Shown: positions 33,905 through 43,464, counted from the first letter of the stretch. The stretch is DNA of 64,000 nt from Bacteroidota bacterium (GCA_004322215.1 SCSM01000001.1:1-64000); one strand, 5' to 3'. The notes: generated from the letters alone by a model not told the origin. Numbers and translations: made by a program.

Positions 33905-36900
33905 TTATCTCAACACCACAAACTTCACAACCTGATAATTTCCACCAGTACTGATTCTCATGAAATACATACCTGATAAAAGATTTGATGTATTAATCTC
34001 AAGTTTATGATTACCCTGTGACAAATTTGTTTTTTCTGATAGTAAAGCCAATTCATTTCCAAAGGAATTGAACAAAGAAATAGAAACAGTTTCTTCTTTC
34101 AGATTGCTATAAGTCAAAGTTGCAATGTCATCGCAGGGATTCGGTGAAATTTGAATGTTATAATTAAATGAACCGTCATCAACATTAACAGGATTATTCA
34201 CGGTAAAAACTGCAAACGCTCCAGTACTTGTGATTGATGTTCTAACGTAATAATTGACTGAATCCACGACACCACCAAGCAGGTTCCACTTCAATGAATC
34301 TTCATTCCATTTGAATATGCGAAGCCAGTCCTGTGGTTTGCGTTTAAGTTCTTCGGGAGAATATCCTATTTGCAGCATAGATGGTTTTTCTGTACTAATC
34401 GGAAACGGATATGTCGTAATTGAATGTACATTGCCTGATTGTTCTGCATCTAAATCTAATCCGTTTCTACTTGTAAGGAAGCCGCATGATAAAATTGCAA
34501 ATTTTGAAATTGTATCATTCGTCTGGTCAAGATATAAATTTACATCCCCATCGGGTCCGGTAATAAAAGAAGAAAAGCCAGTTATAGAATAACTGATTGG
34601 TACAAAGAATGAATCCTGTGAATCATCATAAGCATTTATTGATAATAATCCTCTTTTATTTAATGTCGTATCAAAAGTACAACTGTAAATAAGTTGATTA
34701 TTGTCGAAAGTCAAATCCCTGAAATCAGTAAAATCCAATCCGGTAGGTAATTCAAGTCTTGGAGATTGTGAAAATTCCTTGTTCACATAAGACTTGAAAT
34801 TAAGATTTGCATTTTCATCAAATTCCCATATATTAACCTGATTAAAGTACCCATTTACTTTTCTCATAATAATTTCATTCGCATCGTCAACTAATGTTTG
34901 TTCCTTCTTCTTATCAACTCCCGACACACTTTTGACTTTTTCAATTTGTGTATAAATTACATTTGAATCCCTATCAATAGTAACCATATTTAGTACATCA
35001 TCAATATTAGCACCTATTACTTTGAATGAACCGTCAGAAGTATTCATACCTTGTTGTATAATACTTTTAGGTTTGTATAAATCAATCCAGGTGCGAATTA
35101 AATCATTGCCTGCTGCGTCTTTAACTCTAATATTATAATCCCCGGCACCTGTATTTTTATCATAAATATTTGTAATAAGTTCCTTTCCAACATTCATTAT
35201 TGGTCCAGGCAAAAATGTTGACCCGGGATTTAATGTTCTTTCGGTGGGTTTAATAATAGGGCATAAAACACCATTATTAGTTTTTTCATATTCAGTTTCA
35301 AAATCTGTCCAACAATCTTTTATATTATAATACCATTGTTCTGTGATTTTATAAGAATCATTTGGATACCTTGTTGAGTTGGACATTTCGGAGGACCAAT
35401 CTCCAAATCCTGGATATTGAGTATCCATAAACCCGAAATTATAATTAAATAATATTGCAGGTTCAGCAATTGCTCTCCCAGCTCCATTAAGATACTTATA
35501 CTCATCACTAAAACCAAACAAATAATGCCCAAGCTCATGACCTATTGTTGTCCAAAAATCATCATTAGATTTTATGAGCCAGTCGTTTTGAGAAGTAAAG
35601 TATCTTGTATTATTGGTACTACCGAACCACTTACGGGGCATGTTAACATGGATGTCTTCATCAGTGCTGAAAATACCCCCTTTCTGAAGAAAATACATGG
35701 TATAAGGTACGAAATTATTGTTTGCTAACACACATATATCACATTCATCCCATTTCTGTTTATTATCATATATGTCAATTTGATTAAAGAATAATTGTCC
35801 ATCCGTAACATCATAATAATAATTCGATAATTCCTTTAACCAATTTGCAAGACTGTCAATATATTCACGCTTGGCATCCCATTCTAAGGAAATAATCAAA
35901 TTGAATTTTATCGTAGTATGGTCAACAATTAAAGTTGGATTCAAATCCGCACCAAGCTCGAAATATGAACGATTACCTACTCCATCAAATTTACCGTTAT
36001 CGAGTACAACATTGTACATTGTATCTCCGGCGCAGGAATCATGACCCGGTTTTACTGCTTTTCTTGAGAATGGATAATGTTCAACTTTTAGAGTGTCTCC
36101 GGCATAAGCTGACAGACTAAATTTCCCGGCGGCATCTGTTGTGATTGAATCAATTTTACAGCCATTCAAATATAGATAAAATAATTTTTCTGCAATTGGA
36201 TTGTTATTAATATCAACAAGGGTGATAGTGTATGGTTTATTACTTGCAATTACATCAGCCCACTGGACATCCTGAATATAGATTTTTTTCACATCTTTAT
36301 TCATTATTATTTGTCCATCTGAACATTCACGGGTGTATCCTAATGTTCCGTCTTCATCATTTTGGTATAATAATTTGCTACCATCCGAAGACCATGGGTT
36401 TAAAGCCCAATATTGCTTTGACGGGAAACCTGCGATGATACTGCCTATACCTCTGTCCCTACCTGAATTGCTTTTCTTGGGATTAGCCATGAAAATATGA
36501 ACTTTATTATTAAGTCCTGATACATTAAATGCCAAGGTCCTTCCTGTAGGTGAAAAGAAAAAGTTCTCAGGATGCTCGAATGAATAATTTTGAGTTTCAT
36601 AAATTGTTCTTACTTCACCGGATGATGTATTAACAACCAATATACCCTCTCTGCTTCTAGGATAGAGTGTAGTGTCGGGAGGAAATGTTATCTTATAATT
36701 GACTTGTCCATAACAGGCAATCATATCACCATTCTTAGACCAGCTAAGATGCCTTATGGTATTAGGATAAGAAGGACCAGCAACAAGATAGACCTTTCTT
36801 ACGAGGCTATCATCAACAGTGTTGTCTTCCATTGGTTTTACGAGCGGTTTTTCCTCACCGGTTGAAATTGAATAAATAAAAATCGCTGCACCCTTTAAAT

Positions 36901-37438
36901 ATGCAATTTTTGTTCCGTCAGGACTCAAAGCTCCTGCACCAAGACCAGGGTCAGATGCAGGATAATACTGGTCTCTAAGTTCCCCGATTTTTGTATCTGC
37001 ACCTGTAGATACATCAATGGACCTGCATTCAGAAACACCATTAGAAGGAGGTTTTTCGTAATATAATTTTCCTGAACTGCCAATCCATTGCGGATTAAAT
37101 CCTGTAATATCAAATCCGTTTATAGAATCTCCATTGGATGCTTTTCTGACAATTAATTTTGTTCCCTGAGGATTGGTTTCAAATCTTGCGAAGACATCAG
37201 AATTTCGTGAATACACAGGATAAGAAGCATAATAAACATTCTTCAGCCAATAGCTGTTATATGCAAAAGCAAAGCCACCGGAATTTAATGAATTTGTACC
37301 GTGAATTCCCGGTGGTTCTAAAGAGTTGCTTGACACAACAATTTTAAAGCTCTGAGCCGATAAATTTGAACTGAAAAATACAATTATTAATATCAATTCA
37401 ATAATTAGATTATACCTGTGCTTCATAATTCGCTCCAT
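33905..37438 (-). CDS. Secreted metallopeptidase-like protein with N-terminal propeller and T9SS sorting domain
   Basis: This 1177-residue protein has a signal peptide (IIELILIIVFFSSNLSAQS). Residues ~50-420 contain PD40/WD-like repeats (LGAGALSPDGTKIAYLKG, RHLSWSKNGDMIACYG, FFSPTGRTLAFN, NPWSSDGSKLLYQND), i.e. a beta-propeller. A carboxypeptidase-regulatory-like segment follows (ITLVDINNNPIAEKLFYLYL). At H634-E-L-G-H638 and D645-E-Y, the HExxHx6DEY arrangement matches the zinc sites of M64/CLCA-type metallopeptidases. The end (ISPNPCDDIATLTYSNLKEE and MYFMRISTGG...VKFVVLR) is a T9SS type A sorting domain, so it should be exported and attached or released at the surface. The substrate is unknown. 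An ATG 4 codons in is an alternative start. Confidence 0.82.
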   Translation of the reverse strand: MERIMKHRYNLIIELILIIVFFSSNLSAQSFKIVVSSNSLEPPGIHGTNSLNSGGFAFAYNSYWLKNVYYASYPVYSRNSDVFARFETNPQGTKLIVRKASNGDSINGFDITGFNPQWIGSSGKLYYEKPPSNGVSECRSIDVSTGADTKIGELRDQYYPASDPGLGAGALSPDGTKIAYLKGAAIFIYSISTGEEKPLVKPMEDNTVDDSLVRKVYLVAGPSYPNTIRHLSWSKNGDMIACYGQVNYKITFPPDTTLYPRSREGILVVNTSSGEVRTIYETQNYSFEHPENFFFSPTGRTLAFNVSGLNNKVHIFMANPKKSNSGRDRGIGSIIAGFPSKQYWALNPWSSDGSKLLYQNDEDGTLGYTRECSDGQIIMNKDVKKIYIQDVQWADVIASNKPYTITLVDINNNPIAEKLFYLYLNGCKIDSITTDAAGKFSLSAYAGDTLKVEHYPFSRKAVKPGHDSCAGDTMYNVVLDNGKFDGVGNRSYFELGADLNPTLIVDHTTIKFNLIISLEWDAKREYIDSLANWLKELSNYYYDVTDGQLFFNQIDIYDNKQKWDECDICVLANNNFVPYTMYFLQKGGIFSTDEDIHVNMPRKWFGSTNNTRYFTSQNDWLIKSNDDFWTTIGHELGHYLFGFSDEYKYLNGAGRAIAEPAILFNYNFGFMDTQYPGFGDWSSEMSNSTRYPNDSYKITEQWYYNIKDCWTDFETEYEKTNNGVLCPIIKPTERTLNPGSTFLPGPIMNVGKELITNIYDKNTGAGDYNIRVKDAAGNDLIRTWIDLYKPKSIIQQGMNTSDGSFKVIGANIDDVLNMVTIDRDSNVIYTQIEKVKSVSGVDKKKEQTLVDDANEIIMRKVNGYFNQVNIWEFDENANLNFKSYVNKEFSQSPRLELPTGLDFTDFRDLTFDNNQLIYSCTFDTTLNKRGLLSINAYDDSQDSFFVPISYSITGFSSFITGPDGDVNLYLDQTNDTISKFAILSCGFLTSRNGLDLDAEQSGNVHSITTYPFPISTEKPSMLQIGYSPEELKRKPQDWLRIFKWNEDSLKWNLLGGVVDSVNYYVRTSITSTGAFAVFTVNNPVNVDDGSFNYNIQISPNPCDDIATLTYSNLKEETVSISLFNSFGNELALLSEKTNLSQGNHKLEINTSNLLSGMYFMRISTGGNYQVVKFVVLR

Positions 37439-37503
37439 TACAAATTATAAAAATTATTTTCTTCAATTTGAATGACACTGCAAATTGGTTATATCACAAC
37501 CCG

Positions 37504-37522
37504 AAAACCGTTGAACGGTTTT
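37504..37522. terminator. Palindrome AAAACCGTT-G-AACGGTTTT
   Basis: A perfect 9-base inverted repeat around one base sits 127 bases past the lipid-kinase stop (minus strand). It ends in TTTT on either strand, so it can form a short intrinsic terminator (CCG-loop-CGG-TTTT) or be an operator for the downstream secreted-peptidase gene, whose start is at 37438. Confidence 0.4.
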
Positions 37523-37648
37523 ATTATTCAAAAGAGAAAATTTAATTAGCCGGTATAATTATTATAGACAGAAAAACTTCTGTATAATTCAATTTGCATA
37601 AAACTAAATAAATAATTAATCAAATCAAAATTTATTTTATGGAAATAA

Positions 37649-38572
37649 CTAAGGTATGAACACTTTCAGTGCTTTCGGTAAAATTTCAAAGCTGAAAGGG
37701 GAGTGTCCGACATATTCTCCGTCTAATTCTAAATGAATTGGAGTGTCAGATTTTATTTCAACTTTCTTTCCCTGGTATAAGGAAACACTTGGATGTTTAA
37801 TAAATGTACCATTGTAGAGATTTTTTGTTTGCTTGATTACATCGAATTTGCTGATTGTTTTTATGAGAGTAATATCTAATAGACCGTCATCGGCAACTGC
37901 ATTTGGCAATTGCATCATCCCGCCGCCGTTGTATTTGCCTATACCGACACACATACTGAATATTTCAGCATTTATTTTTTCATCATCAATCTTAATTTCA
38001 CAATTCACAAATTCAGATTTGAGCAGCGAAGTGAAAAGGTTTTTCAGATAAAGAAGTTTCCCTGTTCTGTTACTGTCTTTGTCATCATTAACTTTCTTTG
38101 CAACTGCAGCATCGAAACCCATGCCTGCCACATTGGCAAAGTATCTTGATGAGTTTGTACCATTATTTTGGAAATAAGCTAATCCGACATCCTGTAAAAA
38201 TGTTTTACCTGCTTTCACAATTTCAAGTGCATTGTTATAATCGCAGTGAATTTTCAAAGTTCTGCACCAGTCATTTCCAGTTCCAATACCGAATAATCCA
38301 AGCGTAATGTCTGTTGATGTGCAAATTTTTTGTGTTATTATAGCATTAACGATTTCGTTAAATGTACCATCACCACCAATTGCAATAATGTCACGAGTTC
38401 CATTTACAATTGCATTTAAAGCGAGATTATATGCATCGAGCCGACCACCTGTAAAACTGAATTCATATTTAAAGCCATTATTAGTAAGTAGATTAGATAG
38501 AATTATCCAATCTTTCTGTGCCTTTTTTTTTCCGGCATTAGGATTAATAATTACAAAAAATTTTTTACTCAT
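37649..38572 (-). CDS. Diacylglycerol/lipid kinase (DagK/YegS family)
   Basis: The 307-residue protein opens with KKFFVIINPNAGKKKAQ, has the nucleotide-binding IIAIGGDGTFNEIVNAII and GLFGIGTGNDWCRTL, and ends with IHLELDGEYVGHSPFSFEIL. This is the two-domain DGK-catalytic fold that phosphorylates diacylglycerol or related lipids. It may recycle diacylglycerol from envelope polymer synthesis. Upstream on the same strand are tatA-like and pur genes with small gaps; co-transcription is possible. Confidence 0.9.
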   Translation of the reverse strand: MSKKFFVIINPNAGKKKAQKDWIILSNLLTNNGFKYEFSFTGGRLDAYNLALNAIVNGTRDIIAIGGDGTFNEIVNAIITQKICTSTDITLGLFGIGTGNDWCRTLKIHCDYNNALEIVKAGKTFLQDVGLAYFQNNGTNSSRYFANVAGMGFDAAVAKKVNDDKDSNRTGKLLYLKNLFTSLLKSEFVNCEIKIDDEKINAEIFSMCVGIGKYNGGGMMQLPNAVADDGLLDITLIKTISKFDVIKQTKNLYNGTFIKHPSVSLYQGKKVEIKSDTPIHLELDGEYVGHSPFSFEILPKALKVFIP

Positions 38573-38659
38573 CAGTGATTTAGCATATTGAGTTTTGTAA
38601 AGTGTTTTACTTGATATTTATTATTAAATAAACGTCGCAAGTATATTATAAATTAATAT

Positions 38660-38956
38660 CTAATTACTCGATTTTTTATTTGGAGATTGACTGTTTTCGA
38701 TTACCGAATCTATTATATAATTATTCTGATTTGAGTTTTCTATTTTATTACCTGATTTATTATCATCAGAATCAGCAACATTTCTGATTTCTTGTTCGAG
38801 GTTTTGAATTTGACTTTGGAATTGGGCTTGTGCCTGCCGGACTTTACGCATACCTTTTCCCACCATATTCGCAACCTCCGGAATTTTCTTTGGTCCGAAG
38901 AAGACAATTATGGCAAGTACAATTAGTAATAATTCACCGCCTCCTATATCAAACAT
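38660..38956 (-). CDS. TatA/TatB-type twin-arginine translocase subunit 1
   Basis: This 98-residue protein opens with MFDIGGGELLLIVLAIIVFF, then GPKKIPEVANMVGKGMRKVR. An extended amphipathic/charged helix follows (QAQFQSQIQNLEQEI) and an Asn/Ser-rich end. The N-terminal span, FGPKKIPE hinge and amphipathic helix are diagnostic. Its longer charged region is TatB-like, but by eye TatA and TatB cannot be separated. A second, shorter copy lies upstream. TatC is not in the window. Confidence 0.85.
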   Translation of the reverse strand: MFDIGGGELLLIVLAIIVFFGPKKIPEVANMVGKGMRKVRQAQAQFQSQIQNLEQEIRNVADSDDNKSGNKIENSNQNNYIIDSVIENSQSPNKKSSN

Positions 38957-39026
38957 AATTAATTACGAATTATGAATTACAAATTACGAATTAATTTCTC
39001 TGTACTGACAGTACATTGTTCTGTCC

Positions 39027-39221
39027 CTACTTTTGGTTGTCTTCTTTTAATTTATTATTATTATTATTATCATTATCATCATCAACATTTGATGCTTTTT
39101 TGAACTCTTTGACACCTGAACCGAGTCCGCGCATAAGCTCGGGTATTTTCTTCGCTCCAAAAAGCAGAATAATGATAATCAGGATTAAAATCCACTCCCA
39201 ACCCCCAGGCATTCCAAACAT
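39027..39221 (-). CDS. tatA: TatA-type twin-arginine translocase subunit 2
   Basis: The 64-residue protein opens with [20 protein letters not shown], the span, followed by [20 protein letters not shown], the hinge and amphipathic helix, and an Asp/Asn-rich tail coded by a repetitive ATT/ATC tract (39057-39083). The short size fits TatA, the pore-forming component that exports folded proteins. It precedes the TatA/B-type gene by 70 bases filled with AATTACG repeats. Confidence 0.85.
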   Translation of the reverse strand: MFGMPGGWEWILILIIIILLFGAKKIPELMRGLGSGVKEFKKASNVDDDNDNNNNNKLKEDNQK

Positions 39222-39277
39222 ATATCACCTCAAAAATTAATTACGATTTATAAATTATGAATTACGAATTTAACATA

Positions 39278-39970
39278 TTATTTTAATGAATGTGCAATAG
39301 ATTCAAATATTTTTAAGCCGTCATTGCATCCGAGCTGACTGTCGGAATATCTTTCGGGATGAGGCATCATACCGAGTATGTTCCTTCCCTTGTTCATAAT
39401 GCCGGCTATGTTGTTCAAAGAACCATTCGGATTACTCTCATCAGTAATCTCACCAACTTTTGTACAATACTTAAAAGCAATCAATTTTTCATCTTCAAGC
39501 ATTGCAATCGAATCATCATCGGCAAAATAATTGCCTTCTCCGTGGGCGATAGGAATTCTTATTATATCGCCAGTTTTCAGCTTTGACGTAAATATATTGG
39601 AATTATTCATTACTTTCAGATGAATGTCCGCACAAACGAAGTTCAATGATTTATTTCTCAATAAGGTACCGGGTAATAATCCTGCCTCGGTCAAAGTCTG
39701 GAAGCCATTGCAAATACCAATAACATAACCACCTTTATTAGCAAAATTTATTACTTCATTCATTATCGGAGAAAACCTTGCAATTGCTCCGCAACGCAGG
39801 TAATCGCCATAAGAGAATCCACCGGGAAGAATTATGCAGTCAATATCGGAAGGAATTGATGTGTCTTTATGCCACATAAAAACTGCTTCCTGTTTTGCAT
39901 TCTTCTTTGTTGCATGATAAGCATCATGGTCACAATTTGAGCCGGGAAATACAACTATACCAAACTTCAT
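39278..39970 (-). CDS. purQ: Phosphoribosylformylglycinamidine synthase, glutaminase subunit
   Basis: I place the start at 39970 ([17 protein letters not shown]); the frame extends 9 codons upstream, but those codons are repeat DNA. PurQ hydrolyses glutamine to feed ammonia to PurL in purine synthesis. The class I glutaminase triad is visible: nucleophile Cys in [12 protein letters not shown], and His-x-Glu in [10 protein letters not shown] near the end. The 231-residue length is normal. It is followed downstream by tatA and preceded by purS, its complex partner. Confidence 0.93.
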   Translation of the reverse strand: MKFGIVVFPGSNCDHDAYHATKKNAKQEAVFMWHKDTSIPSDIDCIILPGGFSYGDYLRCGAIARFSPIMNEVINFANKGGYVIGICNGFQTLTEAGLLPGTLLRNKSLNFVCADIHLKVMNNSNIFTSKLKTGDIIRIPIAHGEGNYFADDDSIAMLEDEKLIAFKYCTKVGEITDESNPNGSLNNIAGIMNKGRNILGMMPHPERYSDSQLGCNDGLKIFESIAHSLK

Positions 39971-40044
39971 ATTTAATTCACAATTTACAATTAACAATTT
40001 CTTAGTTGAAAGACTTTAGTTGCTAGTACTTTCAACTATTGACT

Positions 40045-40299
40045 TTAGACTTCAGTTAAATTTATTTTGAAATCCTCGATTATAGGATTTGCAACCAATT
40101 TATTGCAAGCATCAGTTACCAAAGCATTTGCCTTTTCTTTATCCTCTGCTTCTACATTCAATTCGACATGTTTTCCGATTCTCAAATTTGTTAGCATTGG
40201 AAATTCAATAGCATGAAGGGCATTCTCAACTGCTTTGCCCTGAACATCCAATATACCTTTTTTTAATGTTATTTGTATTGATGCCTGATACATTTTCAT
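40045..40299 (-). CDS. purS: Phosphoribosylformylglycinamidine synthase subunit PurS
   Basis: The start is taken at 40299, giving MKMYQASIQITLKKGILDVQ. An in-frame TTG at 40317 would add six residues but lacks support. The 84-residue protein has the PurS pattern: strand, KKGILDVQGKAVENALHAI, a LTNLRIGKHVELNVEAEDKE segment, and a final helix/strand LVANPIIEDFKI. PurS links PurQ to the PurL synthase. It lies 74 bases before purQ, in the usual order. Confidence 0.9.
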   Translation of the reverse strand: MKMYQASIQITLKKGILDVQGKAVENALHAIEFPMLTNLRIGKHVELNVEAEDKEKANALVTDACNKLVANPIIEDFKINLTEV

Positions 40300-40385
40300 A
40301 AAATTTCTTTTTTTCAATAGTTAAAGACGAATTAAATTTATTTATCAATACAAAATTAAGTAATTAATTTAAAACGGATTGAATT

Positions 40386-40394
40386 TGTGGATAA
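40386..40394. promoter_or_regulatory. Perfect DnaA box (TTATCCACA on the minus strand)
   Basis: TGTGGATAA matches the consensus DnaA-binding 9-mer exactly, in the pssA-purS gap. It is the only perfect copy I found, about 1.8 kb from dnaN. One box does not make an origin. Confidence 0.35.
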
Positions 40395-40431
40395 TTTCAT
40401 TTGTAATTACAAATTTATAATTTGTAATGAA

Positions 40432-41205
40432 TTAGTCTGGTTCATATAACTCCGGTTCGGGCGCTTCTGATTCGTCAATATCAATTTCAGGTTCTCTGAG
40501 TTCCTTCAACCAGAAAAACACCTGTCTGAAGCCACTCGCAACTATGTAGAACATCATTAGAGGAAATACAAGTTTTCCTTTTGTAATAATAGACGCAATT
40601 ATTCCGATAGCAAAAAGGGATGTAACTACCGGTCTTTGTTTTATTGAACGCCATGTTAAGCGAGGCAGGTTGTCGAATTTTATAGTTGATACCATAGCCA
40701 AAGAAGTCAATGCAACAACAACAATACTTGTTATTGATTTGGTGTGGGCTGAAAAGTCGGGTGATAAATGATAAAACAGAACATATGATACAATTGTCAA
40801 TGCAGACGAGGGAATTGGCAATCCTGTGAAATAGATTTTATCCTTATGAGTAGATAGTTTAACATTGAATCGTGCCAATCTGATAGCTCCTGCAAGTGCA
40901 GGGAGCGCAGCAATCAAAATACCTGTTTCCTGGAGCTGAAAAAAATGTGCTTTATACAACATATAAGCAGGAGCAGCACCGAATGAAACAACATCAGAAA
41001 TAGAATCGAGCTCAGCCCCGAATTCACTTGTTGAATGGATAAGCCGTGCCATCACCCCATCCAGCATGTCGAAGATAGCGGCGAATAAAATAAAAATTGA
41101 TGCCTTATAAAATTCATCCTGAGAAATGAATACAATTGCTGCAAATCCGTTGAAAAGATTCAGCAGAGTAAACAAGCTGGGCACTATTGACCTTGTTATA
41201 CGCAA
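40432..41205 (-). CDS. pssA: CDP-diacylglycerol--serine O-phosphatidyltransferase
   Basis: This integral-membrane enzyme makes phosphatidylserine from CDP-diacylglycerol and serine. The CDP-alcohol phosphotransferase motif is complete: DGVMAR, eight residues, then GAELDSISD. The N-terminus RITRSIVPSLFTLLNLFNGF is typical, with a TTG start at 41205, since a stop lies four codons upstream. Six or more spans follow and an acidic tail. The 257-residue length is normal. It is followed downstream by purS and preceded by psd, its pathway partner. Confidence 0.92.
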   Translation of the reverse strand: MRITRSIVPSLFTLLNLFNGFAAIVFISQDEFYKASIFILFAAIFDMLDGVMARLIHSTSEFGAELDSISDVVSFGAAPAYMLYKAHFFQLQETGILIAALPALAGAIRLARFNVKLSTHKDKIYFTGLPIPSSALTIVSYVLFYHLSPDFSAHTKSITSIVVVALTSLAMVSTIKFDNLPRLTWRSIKQRPVVTSLFAIGIIASIITKGKLVFPLMMFYIVASGFRQVFFWLKELREPEIDIDESEAPEPELYEPD

Positions 41206-41212
41206 AAGATTT

Positions 41213-41244
41213 AATTACGAATTACTAATTACGAATTACTAATT
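41213..41244. repeat. Perfect alternating AATTACG/AATTACT tandem repeat
   Basis: AATTACG, AATTACT, AATTACG, AATTACT, AATT in exact 7-base register. It lies just upstream of the pssA start, and a stop codon inside it limits the pssA frame. Confidence 0.9.
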
Positions 41245-41300
41245 TAAAGAATTAAAAATGAATAATGAATAATTGTTGATATGAAAATTTACAATTTTCA

Positions 41301-41966
41301 TTATTGATTAATCATCTTTGCTATAATTGATTCACCTGCTATTACACTCTGATTTTCCTTGACAAATATTTCAGAATTTTCAGGTAAAATTACATCCATT
41401 CTCGAACCGAATTTCATCATTCCAAACCGCTGACCTGCCTTCAATGTGTCTCCAACTCTGATATCCCAAACAAGACGACGGGCAACAATACCGACAATTT
41501 GTTTAAAGAATATCTTTCCTGATGAATTCTCCATTCCTATATGTGACTGCTCATTCAATTCCGATGATTTCGGATGAGTTGCAATTAAATAATTTCCCGG
41601 ATTATATTTGAAATACTTTACAATGCCGCTAATCGGGACACGGTTTACATGGACATCGAGAGGTGATAAAAATATGCTGATTTGTACAGCATTTTGCTTT
41701 AAATAAACACTTTCATTCACTTTAATGATTTGTACTATTTTACCATCTGCAGGTGCTATTACTAAAGATTCGTCCTTTAATACACTTTCAGGAATAGTTC
41801 TTTCGGGGTCTCTGAAAAACCATAATGTAAAAAAGAGGAGCAAAATCCCGATACTCACGAATATTGAAGACACCCAAGCCCTTGATATAAATGCAGATGA
41901 GACAATTAAGACAGTGCTTAAGAATAATAAAATTATTATGTTATCAATACCGTATTTTGTAAGCAT
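41301..41966 (-). CDS. psd: Phosphatidylserine decarboxylase (archaeal/short type)
   Basis: The 221-residue Psd decarboxylates phosphatidylserine to phosphatidylethanolamine. Two spans open the protein, then APADGKIVQI, SIFLSPLDVHVNRVPISG, NPGNYLIATH and the self-cleavage region MMKFGSRMDVILP. The Ser of FGS becomes the pyruvoyl prosthetic group. The short length without C-terminal extension matches the proenzyme family common in Bacteroidota. It stands 95 bases before pssA on the same strand, so one operon probably makes the main phospholipid. Confidence 0.93.
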   Translation of the reverse strand: MLTKYGIDNIIILLFLSTVLIVSSAFISRAWVSSIFVSIGILLLFFTLWFFRDPERTIPESVLKDESLVIAPADGKIVQIIKVNESVYLKQNAVQISIFLSPLDVHVNRVPISGIVKYFKYNPGNYLIATHPKSSELNEQSHIGMENSSGKIFFKQIVGIVARRLVWDIRVGDTLKAGQRFGMMKFGSRMDVILPENSEIFVKENQSVIAGESIIAKMINQ

Positions 41967-42174
41967 AAAATATAATTAAAAATTTACTTATGACAAATTA
42001 CTGATGACACTATTTAACGCTCAGGGTGTCAAAAAAAAGTATTACAAAAATACAAATAATGGGGATAAAATGTGTAGTATTTAAGCAGGTTTTTTTGTAA
42101 ATTGCTAAGACCTAAAATCTGAAAAATTAAAGAATTATTTATTTAATTAACTATATAAAAAAAAGGATGGATAC

Positions 42175-43356
42175 ATGAAGTTTTCAGTTGCACTTCCTGA
42201 ATTGCAGAAGGCATTGCAAAAGAACTTGCCTGCTATACCAAGAAAATCAACACTTCCGGTTTTGGAACATTTACATTTCTCATTATCAGGAAAGGAATTG
42301 AGGATTGTTTCTACTGACCAGGATATTACAATTATGTCTCATATACAAGTGGATGGTTCTGAGGATGGGTCTATTCTTGTTCCGGGAAGAAAAATCGGGG
42401 ACCTTGTGAAAACATTATCAGAAGGTTCGATGGAATTTTCCGCTAATGAATCAACTAATGAAATCAAATTGAAGACATCAACGGGTAAGTATAGTTTACG
42501 CGGCTTGAGTACGAGTGAATATCTCGACATTCCCGAATTGTTTGAATCGGAAAAGCCGGATTTGGATAAAGTTAAAGAAAGCCAAAAGTCAGGCAAGCAG
42601 CCGGCAATGTTTTTCAGCAAGGATAATATCAGCTGGCTGGCAGATAAAACACATTATGCAGTATCAACAGATGAATTCCGTCCGGCAATGAATGGTGTGC
42701 TCTTCCAGTTCAGGGAGAATACAATTACAGCAGTCTCAACTGATAGCTACAGATTGGTCAAAGCAGTATCGCATGCGGAAAAAGCTTCTTATCCTTCTGA
42801 ACTCGATTTAATTATTCCTGCCAGAGCAATCGAATTATTGAGAAAAGTTGACAGCGATGTCGTTATGAGTGTGATTGAAACCAGGAACAAAATTACTCAT
42901 GCAAGATTTGATGTAGGAGACACAGTTTTTATCACAAGATTAATTGATGAAAAGTTTCCACCTTATGAATCTGTTATACCGTTGAATAACGAATTAAAAG
43001 CGACAATAAATCAGAAAGATATTATAAATGCTATTAACAGGGTAGCACATTGCACGAGTGAATTGAACCACCAGATAAGATTAATCATAGAAAAGAATAA
43101 TATTTCAATATCAGGACAGGATGAAGACAGCGGCAGCGAAGGAGATGAAGCAATAACCTGCGATTTCAGCGGCAATAAGATTACAATCGGATTCAATTAT
43201 AAATATTTATTCGATGCAATTTCAAATATTGATACAGACGATGAAAAACAGTCAGTACTGATGACTTTTTCAGAGCCAACAAGACCTGTACTGATTAAAC
43301 CGGTAAAAGAGGAATTAGATTTATTGATGTTGATAATGCCGGTTAGATTGTCTTAA
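42175..43356 (+). CDS. dnaN: DNA polymerase III beta sliding clamp
   Basis: The 393-residue clamp has three similar domains. Marks include NLPAIPRKSTLPVLEHLHFS, TDQDITI, the SMEFSANE core, AVSTDSYRLVKAV and the C-terminal MPVRLS. It encircles DNA and tethers the polymerase. A strong AGGATGG precedes the start. A Ser/Glu/Gly-rich stretch (EDSGSEGDEA) near ~325 is a short insert. It opens a plus-strand dnaN-recF-dciA-gyrB set, a common origin-near order, but dnaA is not in the window. Confidence 0.97.
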   Translation: MKFSVALPELQKALQKNLPAIPRKSTLPVLEHLHFSLSGKELRIVSTDQDITIMSHIQVDGSEDGSILVPGRKIGDLVKTLSEGSMEFSANESTNEIKLKTSTGKYSLRGLSTSEYLDIPELFESEKPDLDKVKESQKSGKQPAMFFSKDNISWLADKTHYAVSTDEFRPAMNGVLFQFRENTITAVSTDSYRLVKAVSHAEKASYPSELDLIIPARAIELLRKVDSDVVMSVIETRNKITHARFDVGDTVFITRLIDEKFPPYESVIPLNNELKATINQKDIINAINRVAHCTSELNHQIRLIIEKNNISISGQDEDSGSEGDEAITCDFSGNKITIGFNYKYLFDAISNIDTDDEKQSVLMTFSEPTRPVLIKPVKEELDLLMLIMPVRLS

Positions 43357-43464
43357 GAGTGAATAATGAATAGTGAATAAATCCTATTATATAATAAAAT
43401 TTTACTTATAATATTTTTATTATTCATTTTTCATTATTAATTAAAAAAAGCAGCATAAAGGAAA

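Noticed and set aside
41967-42174. Replication origin in the psd-dnaN gap
   Set aside because: No DnaA box or AT-rich 13-mer cluster is seen there, and dnaA is absent.
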